The notes: generated by a model from the letters alone, not told the origin. A stretch of DNA of 64,000 bases from CAYRGG01 sp964423745 (GCA_964423745.1 CAYRGG010000014.1:1-64000), one strand, 5' to 3'; counted from the stretch's first letter, positions 8,478 to 16,760 are shown. Made by a program: numbers and translations.

Positions 8478-9722
8478 TTAAATTGATTGCTTTTCCTGGT
8501 CATGATCGAACTTACGTATAAACGTTTTTATACGTGGAGAAATTTGTTCGCGCCAGCGGCGGCCGTTAAAAATACCATAATGACCCACCCCGGGCTGTTC
8601 ATAATGAACACGCATATTATCTGGAAGGTTGCTGCATAAGGTATGGGCTGCTCGGGTTTGTCCAATACCGCAAATGTCGTCCTTCTCACCTTCCACAGTC
8701 ATTAACGCTGTGCGGGTAATAGCCGCCGGTTGCACAGGCTCTCCATCCCACCAGACAAGTTCGCCTTTTGCGAGAGAGCAGTCCTGAAAGACGCGCTGGA
8801 CAGTTTGCAGGTAAAACTCTTCGCAAATATCCATAACCGCCAAATATTCTTCGTAAAATTCCCGTTTGCCAGCGGCGCTTTCTCCATCCCCAGCCACAAG
8901 ATGGCGGAAGATGGTGCGATGTGCTTCAAAGTGACGTTCTAGATTCATGCTCATGAATCCAGCCAGTTGTAGAAAACCTGGATAAACACGGCGCATAAAT
9001 CCAGGGTTTGGCGGTGGCACAGAGACAACTACATTGTTTTTAAACCAAGATAACGGCTTAGATTTAGCGAGCTCGTTAACCTGGGTAGGATTCTCGCGGA
9101 CATCCACCGGACCTCCCATAAGGGTCATGGTGGAAGGTATACATTCATGCCCCTCAGCCGACATCAACGCAATCGCAGCTAACACAGGCACACAGGGTTG
9201 ACAAACGGCAAGGACGTGGGTATTCGGTCCAATGTGTTCAAGGAAGCGAATTACGTAATCGATATAGTCATCAAAATCAAAGGCACCTTCGAAAACCGGC
9301 ACATTGCGAGCGTCACGCCAATCGGTGATGTAGACTTCATGGTCCGGCAGCATGGCTTCCACGGTGCCACGCAATAGCGTCGCGTAGTGACCGGAAAGGG
9401 GCGCGACAACAAGCACTTTAGGGTCATTACGCTCAACATGGCGTTGGAAATGCTTTAGTTGACCAAACGTTTTGCGATCGACAATTTTCTCTTCGACTAA
9501 AACTTCTTGGCCATCCACAAAGGTGGAGTGCAGCCCAAATTTGGGTTTCCCGTAGCGACGTGTTACATGTTCAAATTGATCACATGCGGCGGCAAGAATA
9601 TGGCCAAGAGATGTGTAAGAAATTGGATTCCAGGGATTACGAAGCAGGTGCTGACTATGCTCCGCTAAAATACGCATGGGCGTGAGTGCAGCATGCTGCA
9701 TTTCGTAGACATGGTATAGCAT
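8478..9722 (-). CDS. phaZ: Intracellular poly(3-hydroxybutyrate) depolymerase
   Basis: This 414-residue cytoplasmic protein matches the PhaZ family that breaks down native PHB granules. The nucleophile elbow reads HVLAVCQPCVPVLAA, with a cysteine (about residue 174) where lipases have serine, as in Ralstonia PhaZ. Other family blocks are LVVAPLSGHYATLLRGTVEA, YITDWRDARNVP and the C-terminal GVGHYGIFNGRRWR with the catalytic histidine. No signal peptide is present, in keeping with granule turnover in the cell. A strong GGAGG lies before the ATG. It links to the phasins at 60210 and 62191. Confidence 0.93.
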   Translation of the reverse strand: MLYHVYEMQHAALTPMRILAEHSQHLLRNPWNPISYTSLGHILAAACDQFEHVTRRYGKPKFGLHSTFVDGQEVLVEEKIVDRKTFGQLKHFQRHVERNDPKVLVVAPLSGHYATLLRGTVEAMLPDHEVYITDWRDARNVPVFEGAFDFDDYIDYVIRFLEHIGPNTHVLAVCQPCVPVLAAIALMSAEGHECIPSTMTLMGGPVDVRENPTQVNELAKSKPLSWFKNNVVVSVPPPNPGFMRRVYPGFLQLAGFMSMNLERHFEAHRTIFRHLVAGDGESAAGKREFYEEYLAVMDICEEFYLQTVQRVFQDCSLAKGELVWWDGEPVQPAAITRTALMTVEGEKDDICGIGQTRAAHTLCSNLPDNMRVHYEQPGVGHYGIFNGRRWREQISPRIKTFIRKFDHDQEKQSI

Positions 9723-10030
9723 GTTATCTTCCTCCGCTAAAATGTGGCAGCATCTTTACTCTCGTTTTACACCCACCCTTATTTTTAACGTGGTTTTTGA
9801 TTTTTCAGTCCTGATATTATTTTTATACTGATTAGTAGTGACAACCCAAAAGTTACATCATGTTCAGAATTTTTAATCTTATTTAGTAAAGCCTTTTTTT
9901 ACCTTCAGTGTCAAATAGATTAATTGTTTAACTTGGCAAAGAGCGCAAAAAATAAAATTTTACTTGCCCAGCGGGCAATTCATAACTTAACTTAGGTAAA
10001 TGAAAAAAATTATAGTTATCTATAAGATTT
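9723..10030. other. AT-rich intergenic region, nothing identified
   Basis: About 308 bases between amgK and phaZ, both on the minus strand. It is AT-rich with many stops in every frame. It should contain the phaZ promoter on the minus strand, but I cannot point to a convincing -35/-10 pair. Confidence 0.4.
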
Positions 10031-11014
10031 TTAAGAAATATCTATGGTTTTATTATTAAGGAATTGGTGTAATGGAGCCAGCTGCGAATAGCGAGCGCTT
10101 ACCTCTAAAACATAGTTGAGGGTGCGCGGTATATCTTTCAAATAACTTGGTTTGCCGTCACGTAAATTAAGACGGGCGAAGATTCCAATGGCTTTTAAAT
10201 GCCGCTGAACCCCCATCAAGTCAAACCACTTAAGAAAAGTAGCCTCATCAGTTTTTAATAAACCACGATCTTGCAATCTACGCTGATAATTTAGTGCCCA
10301 TTGGTTTACCCATGCATCAGGCCAACTGATATAGCAGTCCCGCAGTAATGACACTAAGTCATAGGTTATGGGCCCAATAACCGCGTCCTGAAAGTCAAGC
10401 ACTCCAGGGTTGGCCTGTTCGGTGACCATTAAATTACGAGAATGATAATCTCGGTGTACCCAAACCTGGGGTTGCGCTAAGGCATTCTTGGCTAAGATTG
10501 CAAAGCTGTCATCCAAAATATCGTGCTCCGTTTGATTGATTTGTAATTGTAAATGCTGGATTAAAAACCAATCCCGGAATAATTTCATTTCCTGATGCAG
10601 CAGCTGCTCGTCGTAATAGGGTAGTGAGGCAATGTTCGAATCCCCGCCAATTTGTAAGCGAAATAAAGCATCAAGGGCCTCGCTGTAGAGTGTTTCGACA
10701 TTAGTCTCATTCAGTTCAGCGAGATATTGCCGGCTTCCTAAATCAGTCAAGAGCAAAAAGCCCTGGTTGAGGTTTGCTTGGCGTATTTCTGGTGTCTGTA
10801 GACCTAGCTTTCTGAAGGCTTGGGCTATGCTGATAAATGACTGGGTATTTTCTCTATCTGGTGGTGCGTCCATGACAATATGAGAGGTGTTTTCATAGCA
10901 TACTCGGAAGTAACGCCTAAAGCTGGCGTCATTGGAAGCTGGCTTAATGGTGGTGGCAGATAAGGGAAAAAGATCCTTTAACCAATTGAGCATAAGATGA
11001 TATCGGTCATCCAC
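10031..11014 (-). CDS. amgK: AmgK-type N-acetylmuramate/N-acetylglucosamine kinase
   Basis: The 327-residue protein is an aminoglycoside-phosphotransferase-fold kinase. The N-terminal block SNDASFRRYFRV and the catalytic loop VWVHRDYHSRNLMV (catalytic Asp) followed by GVLDFQDAVIGPITYDLVSL (Mg-binding Asp) match AmgK of Pseudomonas, which phosphorylates cell-wall amino sugars at the anomeric carbon for peptidoglycan recycling. In pseudomonads amgK stands next to murU and divergent from lptD; here lptD is 7.5 kb away and murU is not adjacent. The annotated start is GTG; an ATG 21 bases downstream is an alternative. Confidence 0.85.
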   Translation of the reverse strand: MDDRYHLMLNWLKDLFPLSATTIKPASNDASFRRYFRVCYENTSHIVMDAPPDRENTQSFISIAQAFRKLGLQTPEIRQANLNQGFLLLTDLGSRQYLAELNETNVETLYSEALDALFRLQIGGDSNIASLPYYDEQLLHQEMKLFRDWFLIQHLQLQINQTEHDILDDSFAILAKNALAQPQVWVHRDYHSRNLMVTEQANPGVLDFQDAVIGPITYDLVSLLRDCYISWPDAWVNQWALNYQRRLQDRGLLKTDEATFLKWFDLMGVQRHLKAIGIFARLNLRDGKPSYLKDIPRTLNYVLEVSARYSQLAPLHQFLNNKTIDIS

Positions 11015-11039
11015 GTAATCTATGTACTCCTCAAACTGA

Positions 11040-11066
11040 ACTAACAGATAACAGATAACAGATAAC
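11040..11066. repeat. Three tandem copies of a 7-bp unit
   Basis: The 7-base unit AACAGAT is repeated three times in a row in the divergent gap between amgK and the VpsR-like gene. It is either a slippage repeat or clustered sites for a regulator; the sequence alone does not decide. Confidence 0.55.
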
Positions 11067-11238
11067 GGCTAGTTTCTGACTTGGTAGAGATAAGCGGCGC
11101 AGCAGTGAGTAAACAGAAATAAATCACTAAGTCTTAATATAAACTGCACATACACAAAAAATATTGAAGGAAAAATATTGCTAGTGTATAAAAATACAGT
11201 CATAAAAATATTTATGAATTGACTGCAGGGGAGACACT

Positions 11239-12636
11239 GTGCTGCAACGGAAGTTGATTTTTGTAAACTTTAACAAAAACTACAATTTGACTGAAGATTT
11301 ACTCCAACATAAAAAAATCACTGCAGATTGGCAAATTTATCATGTTACAGTGCTTGAAGAAGCTAAGGTGTTACTTGCAAAACGCCTTTTTAATGTTGGA
11401 TTGCTGCAGCTTCCTAGTGAATTGGATAATTCTTTTTACGACGCTTTGTATCATGTATGTTGTATCCAAACTCAAATCCAATGGATTGCGCTGTTACCAC
11501 CTAATGGGACAAAAAACAAAGCGCTTTGTGAAGCTGTTTTCACCTGTTGCTACGATTACCATACCCTGCCTATTCATATAGATCGCTTGTCAATCACCCT
11601 TGGTCATGCTTATGGCATGGCGAACTTAAGCCATATAGCTGTTGAACCTCCTGACGACTTAGAGCTGAATTCGTGTTCATTAATTGGAAAAACAGCCGGG
11701 ATGGAGGAGGTTAAGCGTAAAATCACTAAGTTTGCTGGCGTGGAGGTTCCCCTTTTGATCACGGGTGAAAGTGGTACAGGAAAAGAGCTTGCCGCTCGTA
11801 TGGTGCATGCCCGTTCGCGCCGCGCTAAAAAACCGTTTATAGCGGTCAATTGTGGTGCATTATCCGCTACCCTTATTCAATCGGAACTGTTTGGCCATGA
11901 AAAAGGCGCCTTTACCGGTGCCCATAAAGTTAAAATTGGACGTTTTGAAGCAGCCCAGGGGGGGACGCTTTTCTTAGATGAGATTGGCGATTTATCCTTT
12001 GATCTTCAGGTGAATTTATTACGAGTTTTAGAACAAGGTTGTATCGAGCGGCTAGGGAGCATTCAGCCTATCGATGTGGATGTGCGTATTATCACCGCCA
12101 CCCATGTGGATTTGCCCCAAGCAGTCGCAAAGGGTGATTTTCGCGAAGATCTCTACTACCGTTTAAATGTGCTGAATCTGCAAATGCCTGCGCTGCGGGA
12201 GCGGCAAGAAGATATAGAGTTATTGGCACGGTTTTTTTTCACCAAATTTCGAGATGAAATCAACCGCCCTAGCGTCGGTTTTAGTACTCAAGCTTTGGAA
12301 GCGATGAAGCACCATACCTGGCCCGGTAATGTACGAGAACTGATAAACCGTATATGCCGGGCAATGACCATGTGTGATACGCGACTCATAATGTCAGCCG
12401 ATTTAGATCTTAAAGATTACACCAATAAATCACCAATTATACCCCTTGAAGCTGCAAGATCTGCGGCGGAAAGGGAAGTGATTGAGGCCTCGCTTCGTAA
12501 TACTTCCTATAACGTGGCGCAGGCAGCGAGAAAACTGGAAATTTCCCGAGGCACCCTGTATAAACTGATGGAAAAACTCTGCATCAACGTTCGTCACCTG
12601 GTGGATGTGGATGAGAATGATGAAGCAACTGTATAG
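11239..12636 (+). CDS. VpsR-like sigma-54-family activator with degenerate receiver
   Basis: The 465-residue protein has a divergent N-terminal receiver-like domain (about 1-130) lacking the phosphoacceptor pattern, then a full AAA+ domain with Walker A GESGTGKE, an intact GAFTGA loop, Walker B GTLFLDEIGD, and a C-terminal Fis-type helix-turn-helix. The layout fits the VpsR group, which controls exopolysaccharide or biofilm genes in Vibrio and is often linked to exopolysaccharide loci elsewhere. The GTG start follows AGGGGAG. Standing head-to-tail against the RiPP-like cluster, it is a natural candidate regulator for it, but that is inference. Confidence 0.85.
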   Translation: MLQRKLIFVNFNKNYNLTEDLLQHKKITADWQIYHVTVLEEAKVLLAKRLFNVGLLQLPSELDNSFYDALYHVCCIQTQIQWIALLPPNGTKNKALCEAVFTCCYDYHTLPIHIDRLSITLGHAYGMANLSHIAVEPPDDLELNSCSLIGKTAGMEEVKRKITKFAGVEVPLLITGESGTGKELAARMVHARSRRAKKPFIAVNCGALSATLIQSELFGHEKGAFTGAHKVKIGRFEAAQGGTLFLDEIGDLSFDLQVNLLRVLEQGCIERLGSIQPIDVDVRIITATHVDLPQAVAKGDFREDLYYRLNVLNLQMPALRERQEDIELLARFFFTKFRDEINRPSVGFSTQALEAMKHHTWPGNVRELINRICRAMTMCDTRLIMSADLDLKDYTNKSPIIPLEAARSAAEREVIEASLRNTSYNVAQAARKLEISRGTLYKLMEKLCINVRHLVDVDENDEATV

Positions 12637-12730
12637 CCGTTCCATGGTTTTTTTGTAATGTATCGGTAAGGGATGAAGTCAGTAAAAATTATTAAAAACC
12701 TATTTCAGGACTGACGATCACTTATCCCTG

Positions 12731-13747
12731 TCACTCATGGACTAGCGTTTGAAAGCGCTGGGGTAGGTCGCCGAAGTCTGTGCCTGTTTCCAAACGGTAA
12801 CACCTACACTGTTTAACTAACCCTGTTAACGCATTGAGATGGGCTTGCGAGGAGTGTGACTCGGTCAACAAGATATTAGGTATCAGCTCCAACAGCGCCT
12901 CATCGGTGCCCATCGGTTTTAAAATGCTGGTAGCCGTGTAAGCAATCTTAGGAAAGATCAAAAAACCAGGGGTGCAGGAGTCGATGGTGTTGACCCGATA
13001 GAATTCCTCCGCTAGTACGCGTTGCTTAGGCCAATCCTGTGCTTGGGATACCTCTGACAGATGTTGCAATTCGGGAAAAAATGTAGCTGTTTGGTGGGTC
13101 ACATCGATCTCATCGGGAAACGACAACACCTGCCAGCCTGCATCGTCGGCTGTGAGAAACTGCATATCGTCGCCGAGAAAATCGCAGCCACCGCGCAACA
13201 GTGCCAGTCCCAGGGTGGATTTACCCGAGCCACTTGTGCCAGGAAACAAGATCCCCTGGCTTTCAATGCAAATACCTGCTGCATGGATATTGTAGTATCC
13301 ACGGCGCTTGAGCATTTCGATGAGCGGCAAAGTCACCATGGGATGGGAGGGCAGCCATAAGGCGGATGGTTGGGTTTTCAAAACAGAAACAAACACCTGG
13401 CCATCCTGGGGTTTGCAAATCGCTTTGCAGTGCAGGCCCGCATCCAGGTAAAGCGCATCTTCCCTATCACAGAAAGCGACTTGGCCCATGGGCGACTCGT
13501 ACACAGGCCGGGTTGGGCCTAAGGGTTCAAGTATAAGGTGCTCTTCAGGCTTCGAAACAGAGCGGAAAGTAAAGCTGATCGTGGGGGTGGGAGTCCGTGC
13601 AGGCGACTGTGGCAGGGCAAAATGCCTCAATCTGGAATGGACGGCTGCCAACAGATCGGCATCATCAGTAGTCACAGCGATAGTCACGCCATGAAATGAA
13701 AAATATCGCGTGGCCTCAGCAGAGGCTATGGAGGAACTGGCGTACAT
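12731..13747 (-). CDS. HPr-kinase-like peptide kinase (HprK-related)
   Basis: This 338-residue protein resembles the C-terminal kinase domain of HPr kinase/phosphorylase: Walker A GTSGSGKST at 170-178, preceded by NIHAAGICIES, and followed by GDDMQFL with the acidic pair. The HPr Ser partner is not here. Relatives in lasso-peptide clusters (ThcoK, PadeK) phosphorylate a serine at the C-terminus of the precursor, and the PqqD-linked HPr-rel-A type clusters contain the same pair. It is last in the minus-strand cluster, 35 bp after the B2-like gene. The small peptide at 14641 has a serine next to last, so it is the obvious candidate substrate; this is inference. Confidence 0.8.
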   Translation of the reverse strand: MYASSSIASAEATRYFSFHGVTIAVTTDDADLLAAVHSRLRHFALPQSPARTPTPTISFTFRSVSKPEEHLILEPLGPTRPVYESPMGQVAFCDREDALYLDAGLHCKAICKPQDGQVFVSVLKTQPSALWLPSHPMVTLPLIEMLKRRGYYNIHAAGICIESQGILFPGTSGSGKSTLGLALLRGGCDFLGDDMQFLTADDAGWQVLSFPDEIDVTHQTATFFPELQHLSEVSQAQDWPKQRVLAEEFYRVNTIDSCTPGFLIFPKIAYTATSILKPMGTDEALLELIPNILLTESHSSQAHLNALTGLVKQCRCYRLETGTDFGDLPQRFQTLVHE

Positions 13748-13782
13748 AGATGCTTATAAAAAATCAAAAGAACTGCTTGCCA

Positions 13783-14244
13783 TTACACAGGATCTGCGGA
13801 AAAGCGGTAAATCGAATTGAATCGTGGCCTCGGATCTTCTTTTTCCAAAAACGGCTCGCCGTCTTTGACTAACCAGCAGTGGCCCGCATAACCCCGTTTG
13901 ACCTGCCCCATGCCAAAATGCAGCTGTACATCAAGCCCTGCTCTGCGAAAAAAATAGTAGCGGGTTACGCCCCGGGTAAGACAGCTGTTACGAACAAGGG
14001 GGCTTCCCATAGCGATGGCGGCTTCGACGTAGTCGGTGATTTTTTTTATTTGTTTGGGATCGGGAGACGGTGGCGCTGCGCCAGGTTCCAGCCAGCGACC
14101 CAGCTTAGGAAGCTCAAACCGCAGTAAAAGCCGCACGCCCGCTGCAAATAAAAAAATTTGGCTAAACAGGATCACGTCGTTGACGCTGCTGAAGCGCTGT
14201 ATTGCGGTCCTGGACCTAGTTGTCTTTGAGGAGTAACTTTTCAT
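13783..14244 (-). CDS. Lasso-type B2 protein (transglutaminase-fold leader protease)
   Basis: The product is of the Transglut_core3 family that removes leaders from lasso precursors. An N-terminal hydrophobic helix is followed by the catalytic cysteine in RNSCLTRGVTRYYFFRRAG and the histidine in YAGHCWLVKDGE; the acid follows in the EPFLE segment. The frame stays open upstream to 14304, but that part overlaps pqqD-like codons in another frame, so I choose the ATG at 14244, giving 153 residues and a 29-bp overlap with the gene before it. Later starts near the hydrophobic helix are possible. It sits between the PqqD-like gene and the kinase. Confidence 0.75.
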   Translation of the reverse strand: MKSYSSKTTRSRTAIQRFSSVNDVILFSQIFLFAAGVRLLLRFELPKLGRWLEPGAAPPSPDPKQIKKITDYVEAAIAMGSPLVRNSCLTRGVTRYYFFRRAGLDVQLHFGMGQVKRGYAGHCWLVKDGEPFLEKEDPRPRFNSIYRFSADPV

Positions 14245-14494
14245 CCAGCAAGTCCTGCAACAGCGCCTCGACATCGGTTTCGATGGTTGAATCGGGGGCG
14301 TCATATTCGGCGCAGAGGGTGTCGATAATAGTGGCTACGCTGTGGGCGCCATCGCAGAGCTGCCAAACCCGGATACCTATTTCGTTGAGGGCATAGTACT
14401 GACCGCTATCGAGCTTTAATATCACCTGGCTGTCTTCCACCTGTTGGTTGAGGGTTTGCTCGTTGCGGCGTAGGCAACTTTCTTGTTCGATCAT
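14216..14494 (-). CDS. PqqD-family peptide-recognition protein
   Basis: The 92-residue protein is a PqqD-like RiPP recognition element. The family pattern is clear: YYALNEIGIRVWQLCDG followed by SVATIIDTLCAEYDAP and a C-terminal helix ending LLQDLLDEKLLL. PqqD-type domains bind leader peptides and hand them to modifying enzymes; in lasso clusters this is protein B1. It overlaps the B2-like gene by 29 bp, and lies 146 bp after the small peptide gene, with a perfect hairpin between. It resembles the PqqD members that occur with HPr-kinase-like genes. Confidence 0.85.
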   Translation of the reverse strand: MIEQESCLRRNEQTLNQQVEDSQVILKLDSGQYYALNEIGIRVWQLCDGAHSVATIIDTLCAEYDAPDSTIETDVEALLQDLLDEKLLLKDN

Positions 14495-14590
14495 AGGGAT
14501 GTGGTGTCTCTTGTCGATTGGCTGCTGATGATTCCAGAATCCCTCGACGGGGTGTACTACTCAGCGTTGTTGTTTTTGCTTATACACGAT

Positions 14591-14618
14591 ATGGGCAGAC
14601 CGAACACGGTCTGCCCAT
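14591..14618 (-). promoter_or_regulatory. Perfect 11-bp hairpin between peptide gene and pqqD-like gene
   Basis: ATGGGCAGACC (14591-14601) and GGTCTGCCCAT (14608-14618) form an 11-bp stem with a 6-base loop. No T-run follows on either strand, so it is not a classical terminator. Its place directly after the small peptide gene suggests it stabilises the short transcript or lowers read-through into the enzyme genes, as often seen between precursor and enzyme genes of RiPP clusters. Confidence 0.55.
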
Positions 14619-14640
14619 CCGTTGCTACGTTATTAAGCTG

Positions 14641-14718
14641 TTAGAAGCTAAACCGAGTGAGGTTTCTAAGCAGCCCAAGCTTTTTTAACAAGGGTTTCTT
14701 GTAAGGTTTTTTGCTCAT
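14641..14718 (-). CDS. Lasso-leader-like 25-residue peptide, candidate RiPP precursor
   Basis: A 25-codon gene, ATG at 14718 and TAA at 14641, with a strong AGGAGA eight bases before the start. The product has Tyr6, Pro9, Leu11, Gly15 and Thr21, which is exactly the lasso leader signature Y-x2-P-x-L-x3-G-x5-T. In lasso precursors the core begins two residues after that Thr; here only Phe-Ser-Phe remains before the stop. There are eight Lys/Arg and no acidic residues. It lies upstream of the PqqD-like, B2-like and kinase genes, flanked by two hairpins. It may be a leader-only peptide, a substrate phosphorylated on Ser24, or a precursor cut short by a nonsense change; the frame after TAA stays open for 27 codons but lacks a good ring-forming residue. 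Confidence 0.7.
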   Translation of the reverse strand: MSKKPYKKPLLKKLGLLRNLTRFSF

Positions 14719-14747
14719 GATACGTTCTCCTAAGGTTACAAATGGTT

Positions 14748-14783
14748 GGCTATCCTGGCGAGCAGCCCTTTGCCAAGATAACC
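14748..14783 (-). promoter_or_regulatory. 12-bp hairpin upstream of the small peptide gene
   Basis: On the minus strand GGTTATCTTGGC pairs with GCCAGGATAGCC, giving 12 pairs with two G-U, and a 12-base loop. A nine-base word (TTGTAACCT on the minus strand) lies on each side, at 14733-14741 and 14785-14793. The element sits between the end of the VWA gene and the ribosome-binding site of the peptide gene and may end or process the upstream message or control the peptide. Confidence 0.45.
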
Positions 14784-14832
14784 CAGGTTACAACTCAATC
14801 AAGTCGAGTTTGTCATCATTTCAATGCTTTGA

Positions 14833-16479
14833 TCAATCCCTGATAAGCACTTCAGCGCTGTCGCCCGGCTCCCCAATTCCCATCAGCACAATGGTATTGT
14901 TGTTGCCGGGGACCAGAGCTGACTCGATGTCGAGGTAGTATTCATAGGCATCTTCCATGTCTTCGAGTAGAAATTCCTGGCCATTCACCTCGATGATCAG
15001 TTGTTCCAAGCCAGGATCACCATTGTAGACAAATACCTGGCGTTCAATACCGGGCACATTGGTAAACAACTGCCCGGGAGCATTTGCCTCGACGATGGTG
15101 TCAATGGGATCACATTCGGTCACGTTACCTGCAACGTCGATGACCTCAAGCTGAAGTTGTGAAGACCGAGACTGATCAATCTTCTCTGCTTTAACAATGA
15201 TCTCTTCCGTAGTGCCGATAGTAAATGGCGGAATGTCGACAGTGGCGTTGTCGGCGATCAAAATATTGATCTGATCAAGCCCGCTACCGGTATCTTGAGT
15301 TTTAACGGTCAAGGTCGCCGGTGGCCCTTCATCGATAGCAATTAGCTTACATTCGGGGGGATCTGTCTCAGTGTTGATATCATCGAGGGTAGTAACCGTG
15401 ATGTCAGCAGTCGCCTGCGTTCCGTCATCGGCGAACACCGTGGCTTCTATTAGGTTTGATCCTAAAACCAGCGGATCAAGTAAATCTACCGACCAATTGC
15501 CGGTTGAAGAATCGAAGTTCGCCTCCACCGGAGGGCCACCGTTGAGGCTCACTTCCACCTGGTCAATACCAATACCTGAGGTACCGCCCGTTAAAGCCGC
15601 ATTTAAATCGTCAGCTTCTTCAACTTTAGTACACGTACCTCCTGTCTCTTGCGCAATGATTCCTAAAGAGGAGGGATTTCCTGAAGAATTAGAACAGTCT
15701 GAATCGGGTCCAATCGCGTAGGTATTGATCTGTGTGCCTGCAATGACGGCGTTGCCTAGAGGTGTTCCCGGACCGGTTGATAAACTTGACCGGCCATCAG
15801 AGAGAAAGAAAACAACATTTTCATCGCCTGTACGCTGAGGGTCATCAAAAGCCTCATTTATTTCCGTCAATGCATTGTTGAAGCTTGTACCACCACTGCT
15901 TCTAAGCGTGCGGGCCGCCTCTTCTAAGTCCAGGACAGAATTATTGTTTGTATCCGCATCGAGTGCGGTAAATGTTTGATTGCCATCAGTGAAAGGATCC
16001 ACATCCAAACTTCGAGCACCGCTTGCAAAGGCTATAATGCCGCCTTCTACCCCAGGAATCCCCACTAAATCTTGGTTGAGCTCGATTATGCCGCTGATTT
16101 CACAATCGAGTATATTACCGTTTCTAGTATCTGTGTTGAAGTTATCCTCGTCTGTACCCGGGGTACCGTCAAAATTACAATCTTGACCTGGATCCCCGCC
16201 GGTACTCCCTGAAACATCAATAACATACAGTACATTAGAGTTTGCCGATAGTTCTGTAATACCAGCAGTACCTGAGACGGTGATCAACTCGCCGACCGGA
16301 AACACATCGCCGTCGGCTGGGTCGTCGATGCTGATGGTCAGGGTTTGTCCAGTACCTGTGGTTTCCGTTGCCGGGTTCACGGCGGATGCAATACCGCTAA
16401 AAACGACTAATGTTGAACTCAGCGTCATTACCGCGAGCTGTTGCGGCAGACCTGTCCTTCGTTTTCTCTGCTTAAACAT
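14833..16479 (-). CDS. Secreted von Willebrand factor A domain protein
   Basis: The 548-residue protein has a signal peptide (basic N-terminus, core at 15-30, cleavage after ASA near 33). A VWA domain runs from about 80 to 290 with an intact metal site: DVSGS at 88-92, the threonine in SSGGTSFNNAL and the aspartate in FFLSDGRSS. An insertion carries Ca-loop-like acidic runs (DADTNNNSVLD). Ig-like segments follow up to the C-terminus. I see no C-terminal sorting signal or membrane anchor. It is strongly acidic. It directly precedes the small basic peptide gene on the same strand, which may be functional or accidental. Confidence 0.85.
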   Translation of the reverse strand: MFKQRKRRTGLPQQLAVMTLSSTLVVFSGIASAVNPATETTGTGQTLTISIDDPADGDVFPVGELITVSGTAGITELSANSNVLYVIDVSGSTGGDPGQDCNFDGTPGTDEDNFNTDTRNGNILDCEISGIIELNQDLVGIPGVEGGIIAFASGARSLDVDPFTDGNQTFTALDADTNNNSVLDLEEAARTLRSSGGTSFNNALTEINEAFDDPQRTGDENVVFFLSDGRSSLSTGPGTPLGNAVIAGTQINTYAIGPDSDCSNSSGNPSSLGIIAQETGGTCTKVEEADDLNAALTGGTSGIGIDQVEVSLNGGPPVEANFDSSTGNWSVDLLDPLVLGSNLIEATVFADDGTQATADITVTTLDDINTETDPPECKLIAIDEGPPATLTVKTQDTGSGLDQINILIADNATVDIPPFTIGTTEEIIVKAEKIDQSRSSQLQLEVIDVAGNVTECDPIDTIVEANAPGQLFTNVPGIERQVFVYNGDPGLEQLIIEVNGQEFLLEDMEDAYEYYLDIESALVPGNNNTIVLMGIGEPGDSAEVLIRD

Positions 16480-16547
16480 GTGTCACTTCTTCCCCTAATT
16501 TGATTAACGCCCTAAATCAAAGTGCATAAAGATTGACTATTTTTTGT

Positions 16548-16673
16548 TTAAAGCTTTGCTCCCTCCCCATTTGTTTGACGGTTTTTGAACTCCAAGTCAC
16601 GTCGTACATTTGAGTGCAATTGCGTATAATATATGTAAGGCACCCCACCTTCTCCTGGCGTGAGAGTATCCAT
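16548..16673 (-). CDS. Possible 41-residue peptide between NTase and VWA genes
   Basis: A short frame begins with ATG at 16673 and ends with TAA at 16548. A good AGGGGG lies about six bases before the start. The product has no recognised motif; it begins MDTLTPGEGG and has a basic centre. It lies between the nucleotidyltransferase and the VWA gene on the same strand. With no family match it could be a chance frame. Confidence 0.3.
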   Translation of the reverse strand: MDTLTPGEGGVPYIYYTQLHSNVRRDLEFKNRQTNGEGAKL

Positions 16674-16760
16674 GTGTACCCCCTTTAACTCGACAACCCC
16701 CTAGCTGTTGGGCTTACTGCTGATCATAAATACCCATGTACCAGTAGTTTCTTGCCAAGG

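Noticed and set aside
13783..14304. Full-length start of the B2-like frame at 14304
   Set aside because: The first 20 residues would overlap the PqqD-like gene and look like an out-of-frame translation (Cys/Arg-rich).
14560..14640. Read-through extension of the 25-residue peptide as a hidden core
   Set aside because: After the TAA the frame is open for 27 codons, but the residues give no suitable first residue or acidic ring residue at position 7-9, and the stretch overlaps the hairpin. Open length of this size is common by chance.
12731..14718. A standard lasso peptide gene cluster
   Set aside because: The leader motif, B1-like and B2-like proteins fit, but there is no asparagine-synthetase-like cyclase in the window and the precursor has only three residues after the leader.
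15371..15721. 116-residue plus-strand frame
   Set aside because: It is a shadow of the VWA gene, with low-complexity residues.
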